Below, one piece after another: positions 32,503-41,800 of a DNA stretch of 46,550 nucleotides. The position numbers were made by a program, and so were the translations under genes. This DNA comes from Bacillota bacterium. Its GTDB lineage: Bacteria > Bacillota > Dethiobacteria > Dethiobacterales > Dethiobacteraceae. The number at the start of each line of letters is the position of its first letter. The stretch's first letter is position 1. Location: the NCBI GenBank assembly GCA_012521405.1, contig JAAYMK010000003.1, positions 1 to 46,550 on the forward strand. The letters are read 5' to 3'. The notes below the pieces were generated by a model. It was not told where the DNA came from. It did not search any database and saw nothing but the letters and a program-made list of their open reading frames with translations.

Positions 32503-33906
32503 GTGGAAAAGATGGCAGCGGTTATTTTGGCTGCAGGTGAAGGTAAACGCATGAAGTCAAAGCGGCCTAAAGTGCTTCACCCTGTATGCGGCCGGCCTAT
32601 GCTGGAGCATGTGATCGAGGCAGCCAAAAGTATTTGCTCCGAGATCATTGTAGTTATCGGGCACAAAGGAGAAGAAATTAAAAGTTTCTTTGCCGATGCT
32701 GTTAGTTATGTTGAGCAAAAAGAGCAATTGGGAACAGCACATGCTGTTATGCAGGCAAAATCTTTACTGCCGGCTGAAGGTACTGTGCTCGTTTTGTGCG
32801 GAGATACACCTTTATTGACGGCCGAGACGCTTCAAGGGCTTTGGCAGACCTTTAAAGATACCCAAGCCGCAGCCACCATTCTTTCCGCCCGTGTTCCCGA
32901 CCCTTATGGTTACGGACGTATTATTAGGGATGCTTTAGGTAATGTGCAAAAAATAGTGGAGGAAAAGGATGCCGGCAGTGAAGAACGGGCTGTCAATGAG
33001 ATTAACACAGGAACCTATATTTTTGCAGTCAATTACCTGCGCAGGGCATTGTCAGAAGTAAAAAATGACAATGCACAGCAGGAATATTATTTAACGGACT
33101 GTATTGCTTTAATTTTGCAGTATGGAGGCAAAGTGACCACACACCTGCTGGATGATTACCGTTTGGCCTTGGGCGTTAATGACCGCCTGCAGCTGGCACA
33201 GGCCCAGCAAATTATGCAGGAAAGAATAAATCGGCAACTGATGGAAGCAGGCGTTACTATTATTGATCCTCAAAGCACATATATAGATGCAGGGGTGAAA
33301 GTAGGCCAGGATACAGTAATTTGGCCGCAAACATTGTTAAGGGGAAAGACATACATCGGTGAAGGCTGTGTTCTTGGCCCTAACACGGAAATTACCGATT
33401 GCCGCATTGGTAATGGGGTGGTGATCCGTCATTCCGTGGCCACAGGTTGTGTGCTTGAAGATGATGTGACGGTTGGCCCCTTTGCACATTTGCGCCCACA
33501 TACGGAACTTAAAACAGGCGTTAAAATTGGCGATTTTGTGGAAATTAAAAAATCTTCCCTGGGTAGAGGCAGTAAAGTAGCTCATCTTGCTTACATAGGA
33601 GATGCGCAGATTGGCCAAGATGTAAATATTGGTGCCGGTGCTATTGTTGTTAATTATGATGGGCAAAATAAGCATCAGACTACCATTAGAGACAATGCTT
33701 TTATTGGTTGTAACAGTAATTTGGTGGCGCCGGTAAAAATCGGTAAAGGTGCATTTATTGCCGCCGGTTCAACCATTACACGTGATGTGCCGGACGGGGC
33801 CCTGGCCATAGAACGTGGCCAACAAGTAAATAAAGAAGGGCTAGCTTCCCGCTTTTTACAAAAGAAGGTGGCGAAAAATGACGAAAGCAGGCAGGAAAAA
33901 GAGTGA
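32503..33906 (+). CDS. glmU: Bifunctional N-acetylglucosamine-1-phosphate uridyltransferase / glucosamine-1-phosphate acetyltransferase
   Basis: A protein of 467 residues from GTG 32503, chosen because AAAGGGGG ends seven bases ahead; ATG 32497 would be too close. It makes UDP-GlcNAc for peptidoglycan and other polymers. The N-terminal uridyltransferase has VILAAGEGKRMKSKRPKVLH, QLGTAHAV, CGDTPLL and the NEINTGTY block. The C-terminal half is a left-handed beta helix with hexapeptide repeats and the acetyltransferase residues in HLAYIGDAQIG and NYDGQNKHQT. It precedes prs, as gcaD-prs does in B. subtilis. Confidence 0.97.
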   Translation: MEKMAAVILAAGEGKRMKSKRPKVLHPVCGRPMLEHVIEAAKSICSEIIVVIGHKGEEIKSFFADAVSYVEQKEQLGTAHAVMQAKSLLPAEGTVLVLCGDTPLLTAETLQGLWQTFKDTQAAATILSARVPDPYGYGRIIRDALGNVQKIVEEKDAGSEERAVNEINTGTYIFAVNYLRRALSEVKNDNAQQEYYLTDCIALILQYGGKVTTHLLDDYRLALGVNDRLQLAQAQQIMQERINRQLMEAGVTIIDPQSTYIDAGVKVGQDTVIWPQTLLRGKTYIGEGCVLGPNTEITDCRIGNGVVIRHSVATGCVLEDDVTVGPFAHLRPHTELKTGVKIGDFVEIKKSSLGRGSKVAHLAYIGDAQIGQDVNIGAGAIVVNYDGQNKHQTTIRDNAFIGCNSNLVAPVKIGKGAFIAAGSTITRDVPDGALAIERGQQVNKEGLASRFLQKKVAKNDESRQEKE

Positions 33907-34014
33907 CTCTCAGCGAAGATAAGCTTTTTGTACAGGTTGAATTGTTTGGGCTGCGGCTTTGTACCTACCGGTGAGTAAAAATGATAAGTTGTTACATAGT
34001 CAGGAGGGTAAAGC

Positions 34015-34953
34015 GTGTATCGAGCAAAAAAGCTCCAGATTTTTAGCGGCACGGCAAATATGGAGCTGTCAACGGAAATTGCCGAGCATATTGGTGTCTC
34101 TTTGGGAAAGGCGGAGATAAAACGTTTTAGTGACGGTGAAATTAATATCTATATCGGTGAAAGTGTCAGGGGAGCAAACGTTTTTATTGTGCAGCCGATC
34201 TGCTACCCTGCCAATGAAAATCTCATGGAATTATTAATTATGATGGACGCCATGAAAAGGGCTTCGGCGAAAAGTATTAATGCCGTCCTGCCCTATTACG
34301 GGTATGCGCGTCAGGATCGTAAAACCAGGGCCAGAGACCCCATTACGGCGAAGCTGGTGGCAGATTTATTGACCACGGCCGGTGCTGACCGTGTCATTAC
34401 CATGGATCTGCATGCCGGCCAGATCCAAGGATTTTTTGATATCCCCGTTGATCATTTGAAAAGCTTGCCGATTCTCTCCAATTACTTCCGGAGCAAAAAC
34501 TTAACTGATGCCGTGGTGGTGTCGCCGGATATGGGTGGTGTTACCAGGGCGCGGGAACTGGCTGAACGGTTGCACTTGCCCATTGCCATTATCGATAAAA
34601 GGCGTCCTGAACCCAATGTGGCTGAAGTGATGCATATTATCGGTAATGTGGAAGGTAAAACAGTCATTATGATTGACGATATCATAGATACAGCCGGAAC
34701 TATTTCCCAGGGAGCGCAGGCTCTGTTGGAGCACGGAGCAAAAGAAGTATATGCCTGCTGTACGCACCCGGTTTTATCCGGAAATGCTATCAAGCGCCTA
34801 CAGGAATCTCCCATTAAGGAAATTGTTGTCACCAACACCATTCCGCATAAGCTTGAGGGAACGAAAATAAAAGTATTATCTGTAGCCCCGTTAATTGGAG
34901 ATGCCATTATCCGCATTCATGAAGAATTGTCGGTCTCCAAACTTTTTGATTAA
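34015..34953 (+). CDS. prs: Ribose-phosphate pyrophosphokinase
   Basis: A protein of 312 residues from GTG 34015 behind CAGGAGGG. It makes PRPP from ribose 5-phosphate and ATP for nucleotides, NAD, His and Trp. The ADP-binding loop, [38 protein letters not shown] and the PRPP-binding [12 protein letters not shown] are intact. The 108-bp gap after glmU shows no clear promoter or terminator, so the pair may be co-transcribed. PRPP made here is also the substrate of the nearby pncB. Confidence 0.97.
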   Translation: MYRAKKLQIFSGTANMELSTEIAEHIGVSLGKAEIKRFSDGEINIYIGESVRGANVFIVQPICYPANENLMELLIMMDAMKRASAKSINAVLPYYGYARQDRKTRARDPITAKLVADLLTTAGADRVITMDLHAGQIQGFFDIPVDHLKSLPILSNYFRSKNLTDAVVVSPDMGGVTRARELAERLHLPIAIIDKRRPEPNVAEVMHIIGNVEGKTVIMIDDIIDTAGTISQGAQALLEHGAKEVYACCTHPVLSGNAIKRLQESPIKEIVVTNTIPHKLEGTKIKVLSVAPLIGDAIIRIHEELSVSKLFD

Positions 34954-34959
34954 AGTAAT

Positions 34960-34989
34960 TTGACTGCAAAGGTACAATCAGGGTATAAT
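34960..34989 (+). promoter_or_regulatory. Sigma-A promoter for rplY/ctc
   Basis: TTGACT (34960-34965), an 18-bp spacer and TATAAT (34984-34989), about 70 bp before the start. B. subtilis ctc is sigma-B controlled; I see no sigma-B type promoter here. Confidence 0.65.
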
Positions 34990-35060
34990 ACCAAGGTATA
35001 AAATATACAAGGATTCTTGAGATATTTTTTATCCGGTAATAGGAGAAGGAGGATGTAACC

Positions 35061-35723
35061 ATGGAGCGTTTGCAAATACAAGCACAGCCGCGTGCTTTAT
35101 CTACAAAAGGTCATTTAAAGCAGCTCCGTAAAGCCGGCTTAGTCCCCGGTATTGTTTATGGCAAAAAAGAAGAACCGATTCCCATTGCCGTTGATGCCAA
35201 GGATATCAACGCCATTCTCAATACACCCACAGGTGTCAATACTTTGGTGGATCTGTCTATAGAGGGCCAAGAACCCACCACGGTAATCATGAAAGAACTA
35301 ACGCGGGATATTATCGTTTCCGAACGTTATCTTCATGTTGATTTTATGCGTATTTCCCTCACAGAAAAACTTGAACTTGAAATTCCCATTGTCCTTGTGG
35401 GTGAATCTGTGGGCGTCAAAGAAGGCGGGGTCCTGCAGCAGACATTACGTGAAGTGACACTTAAGTGCTTGCCCACAAATATTCCTGAGCAAATTGAACT
35501 GGATATTTCAGAGTTGCAAGTGGGAGAAAGTTTAACTGTGGCCGATTTAAGTGTACCGGAAGATATGGAAATTGTCACCGACCTTGATGAAGTAGTTGTT
35601 ACCGTCGTTGCTCCGCAGGCAGCAGAAACTGAAGCAGAAGAAGCCGAAGAAGGCATTGAGGCGGAGGAAGCTGCAGCAGAAGACACGGCAGCAGCTGAAG
35701 AAGCCGGGGAAGCTGAAGAATAG
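35061..35723 (+). CDS. rplY: 50S ribosomal protein L25 / general stress protein Ctc
   Basis: A protein of 220 residues, the long CTC form. It binds 5S rRNA in the large subunit. The N-terminal L25 domain has GHLKQLRKAGLVPGIVYGKKEEPI, and the second beta domain (about 95-185) carries HVDFMRISLTEKLELEIPI. The last 35 residues are almost only Glu and Ala, a common feature of the family. GGAGAAGGAGG precedes the ATG. It is followed after eight bases by pth, reproducing ctc-spoVC of B. subtilis. Confidence 0.95.
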   Translation: MERLQIQAQPRALSTKGHLKQLRKAGLVPGIVYGKKEEPIPIAVDAKDINAILNTPTGVNTLVDLSIEGQEPTTVIMKELTRDIIVSERYLHVDFMRISLTEKLELEIPIVLVGESVGVKEGGVLQQTLREVTLKCLPTNIPEQIELDISELQVGESLTVADLSVPEDMEIVTDLDEVVVTVVAPQAAETEAEEAEEGIEAEEAAAEDTAAAEEAGEAEE

Positions 35724-35731
35724 GACATGCC

Positions 35732-36304
35732 ATGTTTCTCTTTCTTGGTTTAGGCAACCCCGGTCCCAAGTATCTCTTTACACGCCACAATGTGGGGTTT
35801 CGTTTTATCGACCGGTTGAGCCGTACGCTAAAAATCCCGCTTTATAAAGCGGGATATCATTCTTTTTGGGGTGGCGGCAAAGTTAACGGCATTGATGTTA
35901 TTTTGGCCAAGCCCATGACGTACATGAATAACAGCGGCCTGGCTGCAGCTGCCTTGGTACGACACTTTGGCGTTGACTTGTCCTCAATGCTTGTGGTTTA
36001 TGATGATCTTGATTTGTCCTTAGGCACTTTGCGTTTGCGTCCCCAGGGGGGCAGTGGCGGTCATAACGGCATGAAATCCATTATTTATCACCTGCAAACA
36101 GAAAAATTTCCCCGCATGCGTATCGGTATCGGACGGCCGCAGGGAGAAGGGCAAGATGTGGTCAGTTATGTGCTGGAGGAATTTTCGCCGGCAGAAGAGG
36201 AGGTACTGGAATCTGTTTTGACTATTGCTGCTCAGGCAGCCGAAACTTTTCTTGCCGAGGGGATCGAAGCCACAATGAATAAATTTAATAATTTGCCAAA
36301 ATAA
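35732..36304 (+). CDS. pth: Peptidyl-tRNA hydrolase
   Basis: A protein of 190 residues. It releases tRNA from stalled peptidyl-tRNA and is essential; in B. subtilis it is known as SpoVC. LGLGNPGPKYLFTRHNVGF carries the catalytic histidine. KPMTYMNNSG, YDDLDLSLGTLRLR with the catalytic aspartate, and GGSGGHNGMKSII are also conserved. It is eight bases after rplY. The ribosome binding site (TAGGAC) is modest, so translational coupling to rplY is likely. Confidence 0.97.
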   Translation: MFLFLGLGNPGPKYLFTRHNVGFRFIDRLSRTLKIPLYKAGYHSFWGGGKVNGIDVILAKPMTYMNNSGLAAAALVRHFGVDLSSMLVVYDDLDLSLGTLRLRPQGGSGGHNGMKSIIYHLQTEKFPRMRIGIGRPQGEGQDVVSYVLEEFSPAEEEVLESVLTIAAQAAETFLAEGIEATMNKFNNLPK

Positions 36305-36365
36305 CTCTTTACAAGTACGCAAAGATATGCTAGAATCGATCCTAACATTATACCGATAGGAAAAA

Positions 36366-36630
36366 GCTGTGAAGGAGAAAAGTAAGGTAGACACGACCTT
36401 CCAGGGAGGAGACGCCACCGACTGCAAGCGTCACCAGGTACGATCTACCCGAAGTTCCCTCCGGAGCTGCAGGCTGAACGCATGAGGTAGGCTGGGCCGG
36501 GAACCCCACCCGTTAGCAATGGGGCAGATATCGGAATTAATTTCCCGTATCTGTTAACGAGCGGGCGCATAGCGCCAAATTGGGTGGTACCGCGGATACT
36601 AGATCCGTCCCTTTGGGGACGGATTTTTAT
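36366..36630 (+). promoter_or_regulatory. T-box leader, probably tRNA-Phe specific, controlling aroF-pheA
   Basis: The 356-bp gap after pth is a T-box riboswitch. Visible parts are a long stem I (GGTAGA at about 36387 pairs with TCTACC at about 36444), and a specifier region reading GAAG-TTC-CC just before CGGAGCTGC, with the TTC codon at 36455-36457. The T-box core GGGTGGTACCGCG starts at 36582, in which UGGU (36585-36588) pairs with the ACCA end of uncharged tRNA. The terminator is ATCCGTCCC (36603-36611) with GGGACGGAT (36616-36624) and a T-rich tail. UUC is a Phe codon and the genes behind it make phenylalanine, so the assignment is consistent. Uncharged tRNA-Phe would permit read-through. 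Confidence 0.93.
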
Positions 36631-36660
36631 TTTTCCAAAAAATTTGTGGAGGTGGAAAAC

Positions 36661-37692
36661 ATGATTGTGGTGATGGATTTGGAAGTTGGCGAAAAAGAAA
36701 TTCAGGCTGTGGAGCGTGTATTGGAGGAGTATGGGTATAGTTGTCATCTTATTCACGGTGAAAAAAGGCTTGTGATTGGTGCGGTAGGGGCAACACAGAC
36801 GGAAGTGCCGCCGGCTTTGGAAACTATGCCCGGCGTGGAAAAAGTTATGCGGGTAATGCAACCCTATAAACTGGTGAGTCGGGAAGTGAAGCCTGAAGAT
36901 ACTGTTGTGGAAGCCGGCAGCCTGCGTGTAGGCGGCGGTGTGATTTCTGTCTTGGCTGGACCGTGTGCCGTGGAAAGTAGGACGCAACTGCTTGATACGG
37001 CTAAGGCGGTGAAAGCCTTTGGTGCCGCCGCACTGCGTGGCGGGGCATTTAAACCCAGGACGTCACCGTATGCGTTTCAGGGCTTGTTGGAAGAAGGTCT
37101 TGTTTACCTGCGTGAAGCCCGGGAAAAAACCGGCCTGGCGGTAGTTACGGAAGTGCTTAATCCTGCCGATGTGGAATTGGTGGCAGAAACGGCCGATGTG
37201 GTACAGATCGGGGCTAGAAATATGCAAAACTTCCCCCTTCTTAAAGAAGTAGGACAACTGCGCAAACCTGTACTTTTAAAACGGGGACTTTCGGCTACAG
37301 TGGAAGAATGGTTGATGGCAGCTGAATATATTATGGCCGAAGGTAATTATCAAGTGATTTTATGTGAACGAGGAATCCGTACCTTTGAAACGTATACGCG
37401 TAATACACTCGACGTCAGTGCCATTGCTTTAGCCAAACAACTGTCGCATTTGCCTGTCATTGCCGATCCCAGCCATGCCGGCGGACACTGGCGCTTGGTA
37501 AAGCCTTTGGCTTTGGCTTCTTTGGCAGCCGGAGCAGACGGCTTGCTGGTGGAAGTGCATCCGGATCCAGCCCGGGCCCTTTGTGACGGCAAACAGTCCT
37601 TGACGCCGGAACATTTTGCTGAGCTTATGTTATATGTGGAAAAATTTGTGCCTGTGCTAGGGAAGAAATTATGGCATGGAGGCGTCAAGTAA
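36661..37692 (+). CDS. aroF: 3-deoxy-7-phosphoheptulonate synthase with N-terminal regulatory domain
   Basis: A protein of 343 residues from ATG 36661 behind GGAGGTGG. It joins PEP and erythrose 4-phosphate, the first step to aromatic amino acids. Residues 1-70 are a ferredoxin-like (ACT-like) domain as in Thermotoga DAHP synthase, which gives feedback control by Tyr or Phe. The type I-beta catalytic barrel follows with LAGPCAVESRTQ, RGGAFKPRTSPYAFQG, IGARNMQNF, LLKRGLSATVEEWL and DPSHAGGHW. The Phe T-box leader and the immediate overlap with pheA (TAATG) put control of this gene under phenylalanine supply. Confidence 0.96.
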   Translation: MIVVMDLEVGEKEIQAVERVLEEYGYSCHLIHGEKRLVIGAVGATQTEVPPALETMPGVEKVMRVMQPYKLVSREVKPEDTVVEAGSLRVGGGVISVLAGPCAVESRTQLLDTAKAVKAFGAAALRGGAFKPRTSPYAFQGLLEEGLVYLREAREKTGLAVVTEVLNPADVELVAETADVVQIGARNMQNFPLLKEVGQLRKPVLLKRGLSATVEEWLMAAEYIMAEGNYQVILCERGIRTFETYTRNTLDVSAIALAKQLSHLPVIADPSHAGGHWRLVKPLALASLAAGADGLLVEVHPDPARALCDGKQSLTPEHFAELMLYVEKFVPVLGKKLWHGGVK

Positions 37693-38528
37693 TGGAGGCA
37701 ATGGTTTACCTGGGCCCACAAGGGACCTTTTGTGAAGAAGCGGCCAAGGCTTTCTGTCAACTAACCGGTATGCAGTTAAAGATCAGCCCTTGCCCTACCA
37801 TTGGCGATTGTGCTGAAAGCGTGGAGGACCTAAAGGCCCGCTTTGGCATTGTGCCGCTGGAAAATTCCCTTGAAGGTTCAGTGCATGATACCCTGGAGAT
37901 TTTAACCACCAGCCATCAGCTAAGAATACTGGCGGAATTGGCTTTAAATATAGAACATTGCCTGCTCTCTCAGGCTGCTGACATAGAAGAAATAAAGCTG
38001 GTGTATTCGCACCCGCAGGCTTTGGCGCAATGTAAAAGTTATCTCCGGCAAAAACTTTCGCCCGCCAAGCAGATACCCGTGGTGAGTACCGCGGAAGCGG
38101 CAGCAATGGCGGCTAAACAGGGAGCCGGGACGGCGGCCATTGCCGGGCGTCAGGCAGCAGAATTTTATGGGTTACCCATTTTAGCTGCCGGGATTCAAGA
38201 TGCCACTTCAACCACCCGTTTTATTGTACTGGGGCGTGAAAACGAACAAATTGGTGAGCCCGTTAAAACTTCGCTTGTTTTTTCCGTAAAAAACGTGGCC
38301 GGCAGTCTTTACCGTGTTTTAGGGGCCTTTGCGGCCCATCACGTCAATTTAACCCGCATTGAATCAAGGCCTGCCGGCAGCCGGTTGGGGGATTATATTT
38401 TCTTTGTTGATTTGGACGGCTCCTTAGCGGACAGTGCGGTGAGAGCGGCTTTACGTGAAGCCGGCCGGGAAGCGGTGATGTTAAAATTACTTGGCTCTTA
38501 CCCGGTTTTGGTGCCGCCAGGGGCGTAA
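37692..38528 (+). CDS. pheA: Prephenate dehydratase
   Basis: A protein of 278 residues from ATG 37692, seven bases after GGAGGCG and overlapping the aroF stop by one base. It turns prephenate into phenylpyruvate. The N-terminal PDT domain has YLGPQGTFCEEAA, GIVPLENSLEGSVHDTL and the catalytic DATSTTRFIVL with its TTRF motif. The C-terminal ACT domain (about 195-275) contains HHVNLTRIESRPAGSRLGDY, whose ESRP motif binds phenylalanine for feedback inhibition. No chorismate mutase domain is fused. With aroF it forms a two-gene Phe-regulated operon that is not found here in B. subtilis. Confidence 0.96.
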   Translation: MEAMVYLGPQGTFCEEAAKAFCQLTGMQLKISPCPTIGDCAESVEDLKARFGIVPLENSLEGSVHDTLEILTTSHQLRILAELALNIEHCLLSQAADIEEIKLVYSHPQALAQCKSYLRQKLSPAKQIPVVSTAEAAAMAAKQGAGTAAIAGRQAAEFYGLPILAAGIQDATSTTRFIVLGRENEQIGEPVKTSLVFSVKNVAGSLYRVLGAFAAHHVNLTRIESRPAGSRLGDYIFFVDLDGSLADSAVRAALREAGREAVMLKLLGSYPVLVPPGA

Positions 38529-38555
38529 TTTGGTTTCTACTCTAAAAAGTAACTG

Positions 38556-38597
38556 CATGCCGTTTGACGTAAAGTAGCGCCAGGCGGCATGATTTTT
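38556..38597 (+). terminator. Probable terminator after pheA
   Basis: CATGCCG (38556-38562) pairs with CGGCATG (38585-38591), followed by ATTTTTG. The loop of 22 bases is long, so confidence is moderate. The following 90 bases up to the mfd promoter show nothing else I can name. Confidence 0.5.
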
Positions 38598-38685
38598 GTA
38601 AAAGGTGGAAATACTATTGCTAAAATTACCTTACTGACTGTGTATTTTCTGCTTATAGAACCTTTATGTTAAGCTAGTTTTGTCG

Positions 38686-38714
38686 TTGACGGCTTTTAGC
38701 GGCGCAGATATAAT
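38686..38714 (+). promoter_or_regulatory. Sigma-A promoter and leader of mfd
   Basis: TTGACG (38686-38691), a 17-bp spacer and TATAAT (38709-38714). The leader of about 160 nt holds a hairpin AAGGCCT (38783-38789) with AGGCCTT (38801-38807), and a second possible stem CAAAATT/AATTTTG between about 38819 and 38842. Neither matches a riboswitch class I know. Confidence 0.65.
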
Positions 38715-38883
38715 AATAATAAACGACGGGGATGGTAATTTATTCACAGCTTTTGGATAATATTTAATATAAGCTGATGCAGAAGGCCTTGTCACAAACG
38801 AGGCCTTATTTGCACGCGCAAAATTAGGCCGGGTTAAATTTTGTTTGGAAAGTTAATGTGTTTGTACACTCTGGAGGTAGTTT

Positions 38884-41800
38884 ATGAAAAATATAGCGGC
38901 AGAAATTGCAGATGCCCGACAGATGGCACCGGTTTTGGAAGGTTTAGAGCGCACAACCCGTAGTCAGCTGGTTTATGGTCTGGATGAATCAGCCCGTAAT
39001 TTAGCCATTGCCGGTCTGTACTTAAAAACAGAGCGGCCTTTTCTCATTGTTGCCGCCGATGCTTTGCATGCCAATAAAATTTATGAGGATTTGCTGGCTG
39101 TTTTGGGAGAAAACGAAGTGTGGCTCTTTCCGGGTAAAGAACTTTTATACTACGGTAATATATTTTCTGAAAGTGGTGACACTTCTGCAGAACGGATTGC
39201 GGTGATGGAACAATTGGCTGCCGGTAAAAAAGCGGTGGTGGTAACTACCGTTTCCGGTCTGCTGGCAAAGATGTGCCCGCACACAGTCTGGCGGGAAAAT
39301 TGTTTTTTTCTGCATTTGGACGATGAAATGCCAATTGATAAACTTTTACGCAGTCTCAGTGCCATCGGTTACGAGCGCGTGGAAATGGTGGAAAAAGCCG
39401 GCCAAATGTCTGTACGGGGCGGCATTGCCGACATTTTTCCTGTGGGGCGTAGTTTTCCCTACCGGATCGAATTCTTTGGTGATACCATCGATTCTATCCG
39501 TACTTTTGATCCGGAGACACAACGTTCCCGCGAACATGTGGAAAGTTTATTTATTGCGCCGGCCAGAGAAGTAGTGGTAGGGAACAAGGAGCAGGAATAT
39601 GCTCTAAAACAGTTGGCAGAGGAGCAGGAACGCTTGCAAAAGCAGGCCGGCAATAACAAAGAACGCCTCAAAAAAGCAACGGAAAAGTTGGCTGAACTAA
39701 AGGAAAAAATTCACGAGGAGATCTATTTTCCTGGGCTTGAGCAATGCCTTCTTTATTTTTATCCCCGTCCGGATTCACTACTTGATTGGTTTAGTGAAGA
39801 CGCCGTTTTAATTCTTTGCGATCCACTACGTTGTGAACAGGCTGCGGAGCAGCTGGAACATGAATTAAGTGAAATCCAAAGTACTCTTTTTGCCCAAGGT
39901 GAATTGCTGGCAGGCCAGATTGGCCTCACTTGGCCCTATGTAGAGCTTCTTGCCGGGGCGAAACAGCAAATGATTGCTTTTTCCCTTTTTGCGCAGCAAG
40001 GAAAAATTATCCCCTACAGGCGCACAACTGCCTTTGCGGCAAAACCGGTTCCCAGGTTTTTAGGCCAGTGGGAGCTTTTGGCGCAGGAAATTTCCCAGTG
40101 GCAAAAACAAGGCTACAGAGTGGCAATTTTAACTTCCACACGCCAACGTAGTTCCAGCATATCCGAGATTTTGGCCGATAAAAATGTTCACGCTTATTAC
40201 AGTCTTGCCGCACCTCAACTTTCCACCAAAGCAGTCACAATTTTACACGGTGTGCTGGAAAGTGGCTTTGTGCTGCCGGAAATAAAATTGGCTGTGCTAA
40301 CGGAGCAAGATATTTTACCACAGCGGAAGAAAAGGAGCCGCATCAAAAGTAAAGAAGGCATCCGCGTGGGCGATTACCAGGAGTTGCAAGTGGGAGACTA
40401 TGTGGTGCATGAGCAGCATGGTATCGGCCAATACTTGGGTTTGCGGACATTGGAAGTTGGCGGCATCAGCAGAGATTATTTATATATTCAATATGCCGGC
40501 AATGACAAACTTTATCTGCCCATTGAACAAATTGATGCAGTACGCAAGTATATCGGTGTTGAAGGGAAAAAACCAAAAATCTCCTCCCTAGGCGGTGGAG
40601 AATGGAACCGGATTAAAGCACGAGTGCAGGCATCCGTTCAAGAGTTGGCCAAGGAACTGCTTGAATTGTACGCATCCCGGGAGACTGAACCAGGCCACGC
40701 CTTTACTGAAGAACATCCTTGGGAAAGGGATTTTGCTGCTTCTTTTCCCTATGAGGAAACCCCTGATCAGCTGCAGGCCATTAAAGAAATAATGGACGAT
40801 TTGGCCAAAAGTCGTCCTATGGACCGGCTATTATGCGGTGATGTAGGATACGGCAAGACGGAAGTTGCTTTGCGAGCCGCCTTTAAAGTTATCATGGCGG
40901 GTTTCCAGGCTGCCTTTTTGGTGCCGACCACTGTCTTAGCCCAACAGCATTATCGAACTTTTCTGGAGCGCCTGGAAGGGTTTCCTGTAACGGTGGGGAT
41001 TTTAAGTCGTTTTCAAAGCAAGGCAGAACAAAAAGCCACCTTACAAGGGCTAAAAGACGGAACACTGGATTTGGTGGTGGGCACACACCGCTTACTTTCC
41101 AAAGATGTTAGTTTTCATAACTTGGGGCTGCTGGTGATTGATGAGGAGCAACGTTTTGGCGTCAGGCATAAAGAACGCATAAAGATGCTGAAAAAGAATG
41201 TAGATGTATTGACCATGACGGCTACGCCTATACCGAGAACACTTCATATGTCCCTGGCGGGGGTCCGTGATATGTCTGTAATTGAAACTCCGCCGGAGGA
41301 TCGTTATCCCGTGCAAACGTATGTTTTGGAATATTCGGATGCGCTGGTGCGGGAAGCCATTTTGCGGGAAGTGGCACGGCAAGGACAAGTCTATTTTGTC
41401 CACAATCGCGTCCAGTCCATTGACCGCTGGGCTGTTCATTTGCAAGAATTAGTTCCTGAAGTTAAAATTGCCGTGGCGCACGGGCAAATGCCGGCGCAAA
41501 AGCTGGAGCAAGTAATGCTGGACTTTTTAAATGGAGAGTATGACGTCTTGCTTTCAACGACCATTGTGGAAGCAGGCCTTGATATACCCAATGTGAACAC
41601 TATTATCATTAATGATGCAGATAAATTTGGCCTGGCACAACTTTACCAGTTAAGGGGACGTGTGGGCCGTTCCAATCGTATTGCCTACTGTTATTTAACT
41701 TACCAAAAAGATAAAGTGATAACGGAAGTGGCGGAAAAAAGACTGCAGGCCATCAAGGAATTTACCGAATTAGGTTCCGGTTTTAAAATAGCGCTGCGGG

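Noticed and set aside
35333-35790. Ser/Ala- and Leu-rich antisense frames opposite rplY
   Set aside because: They come from the acidic Glu-Ala tail codons and do not resemble any protein.
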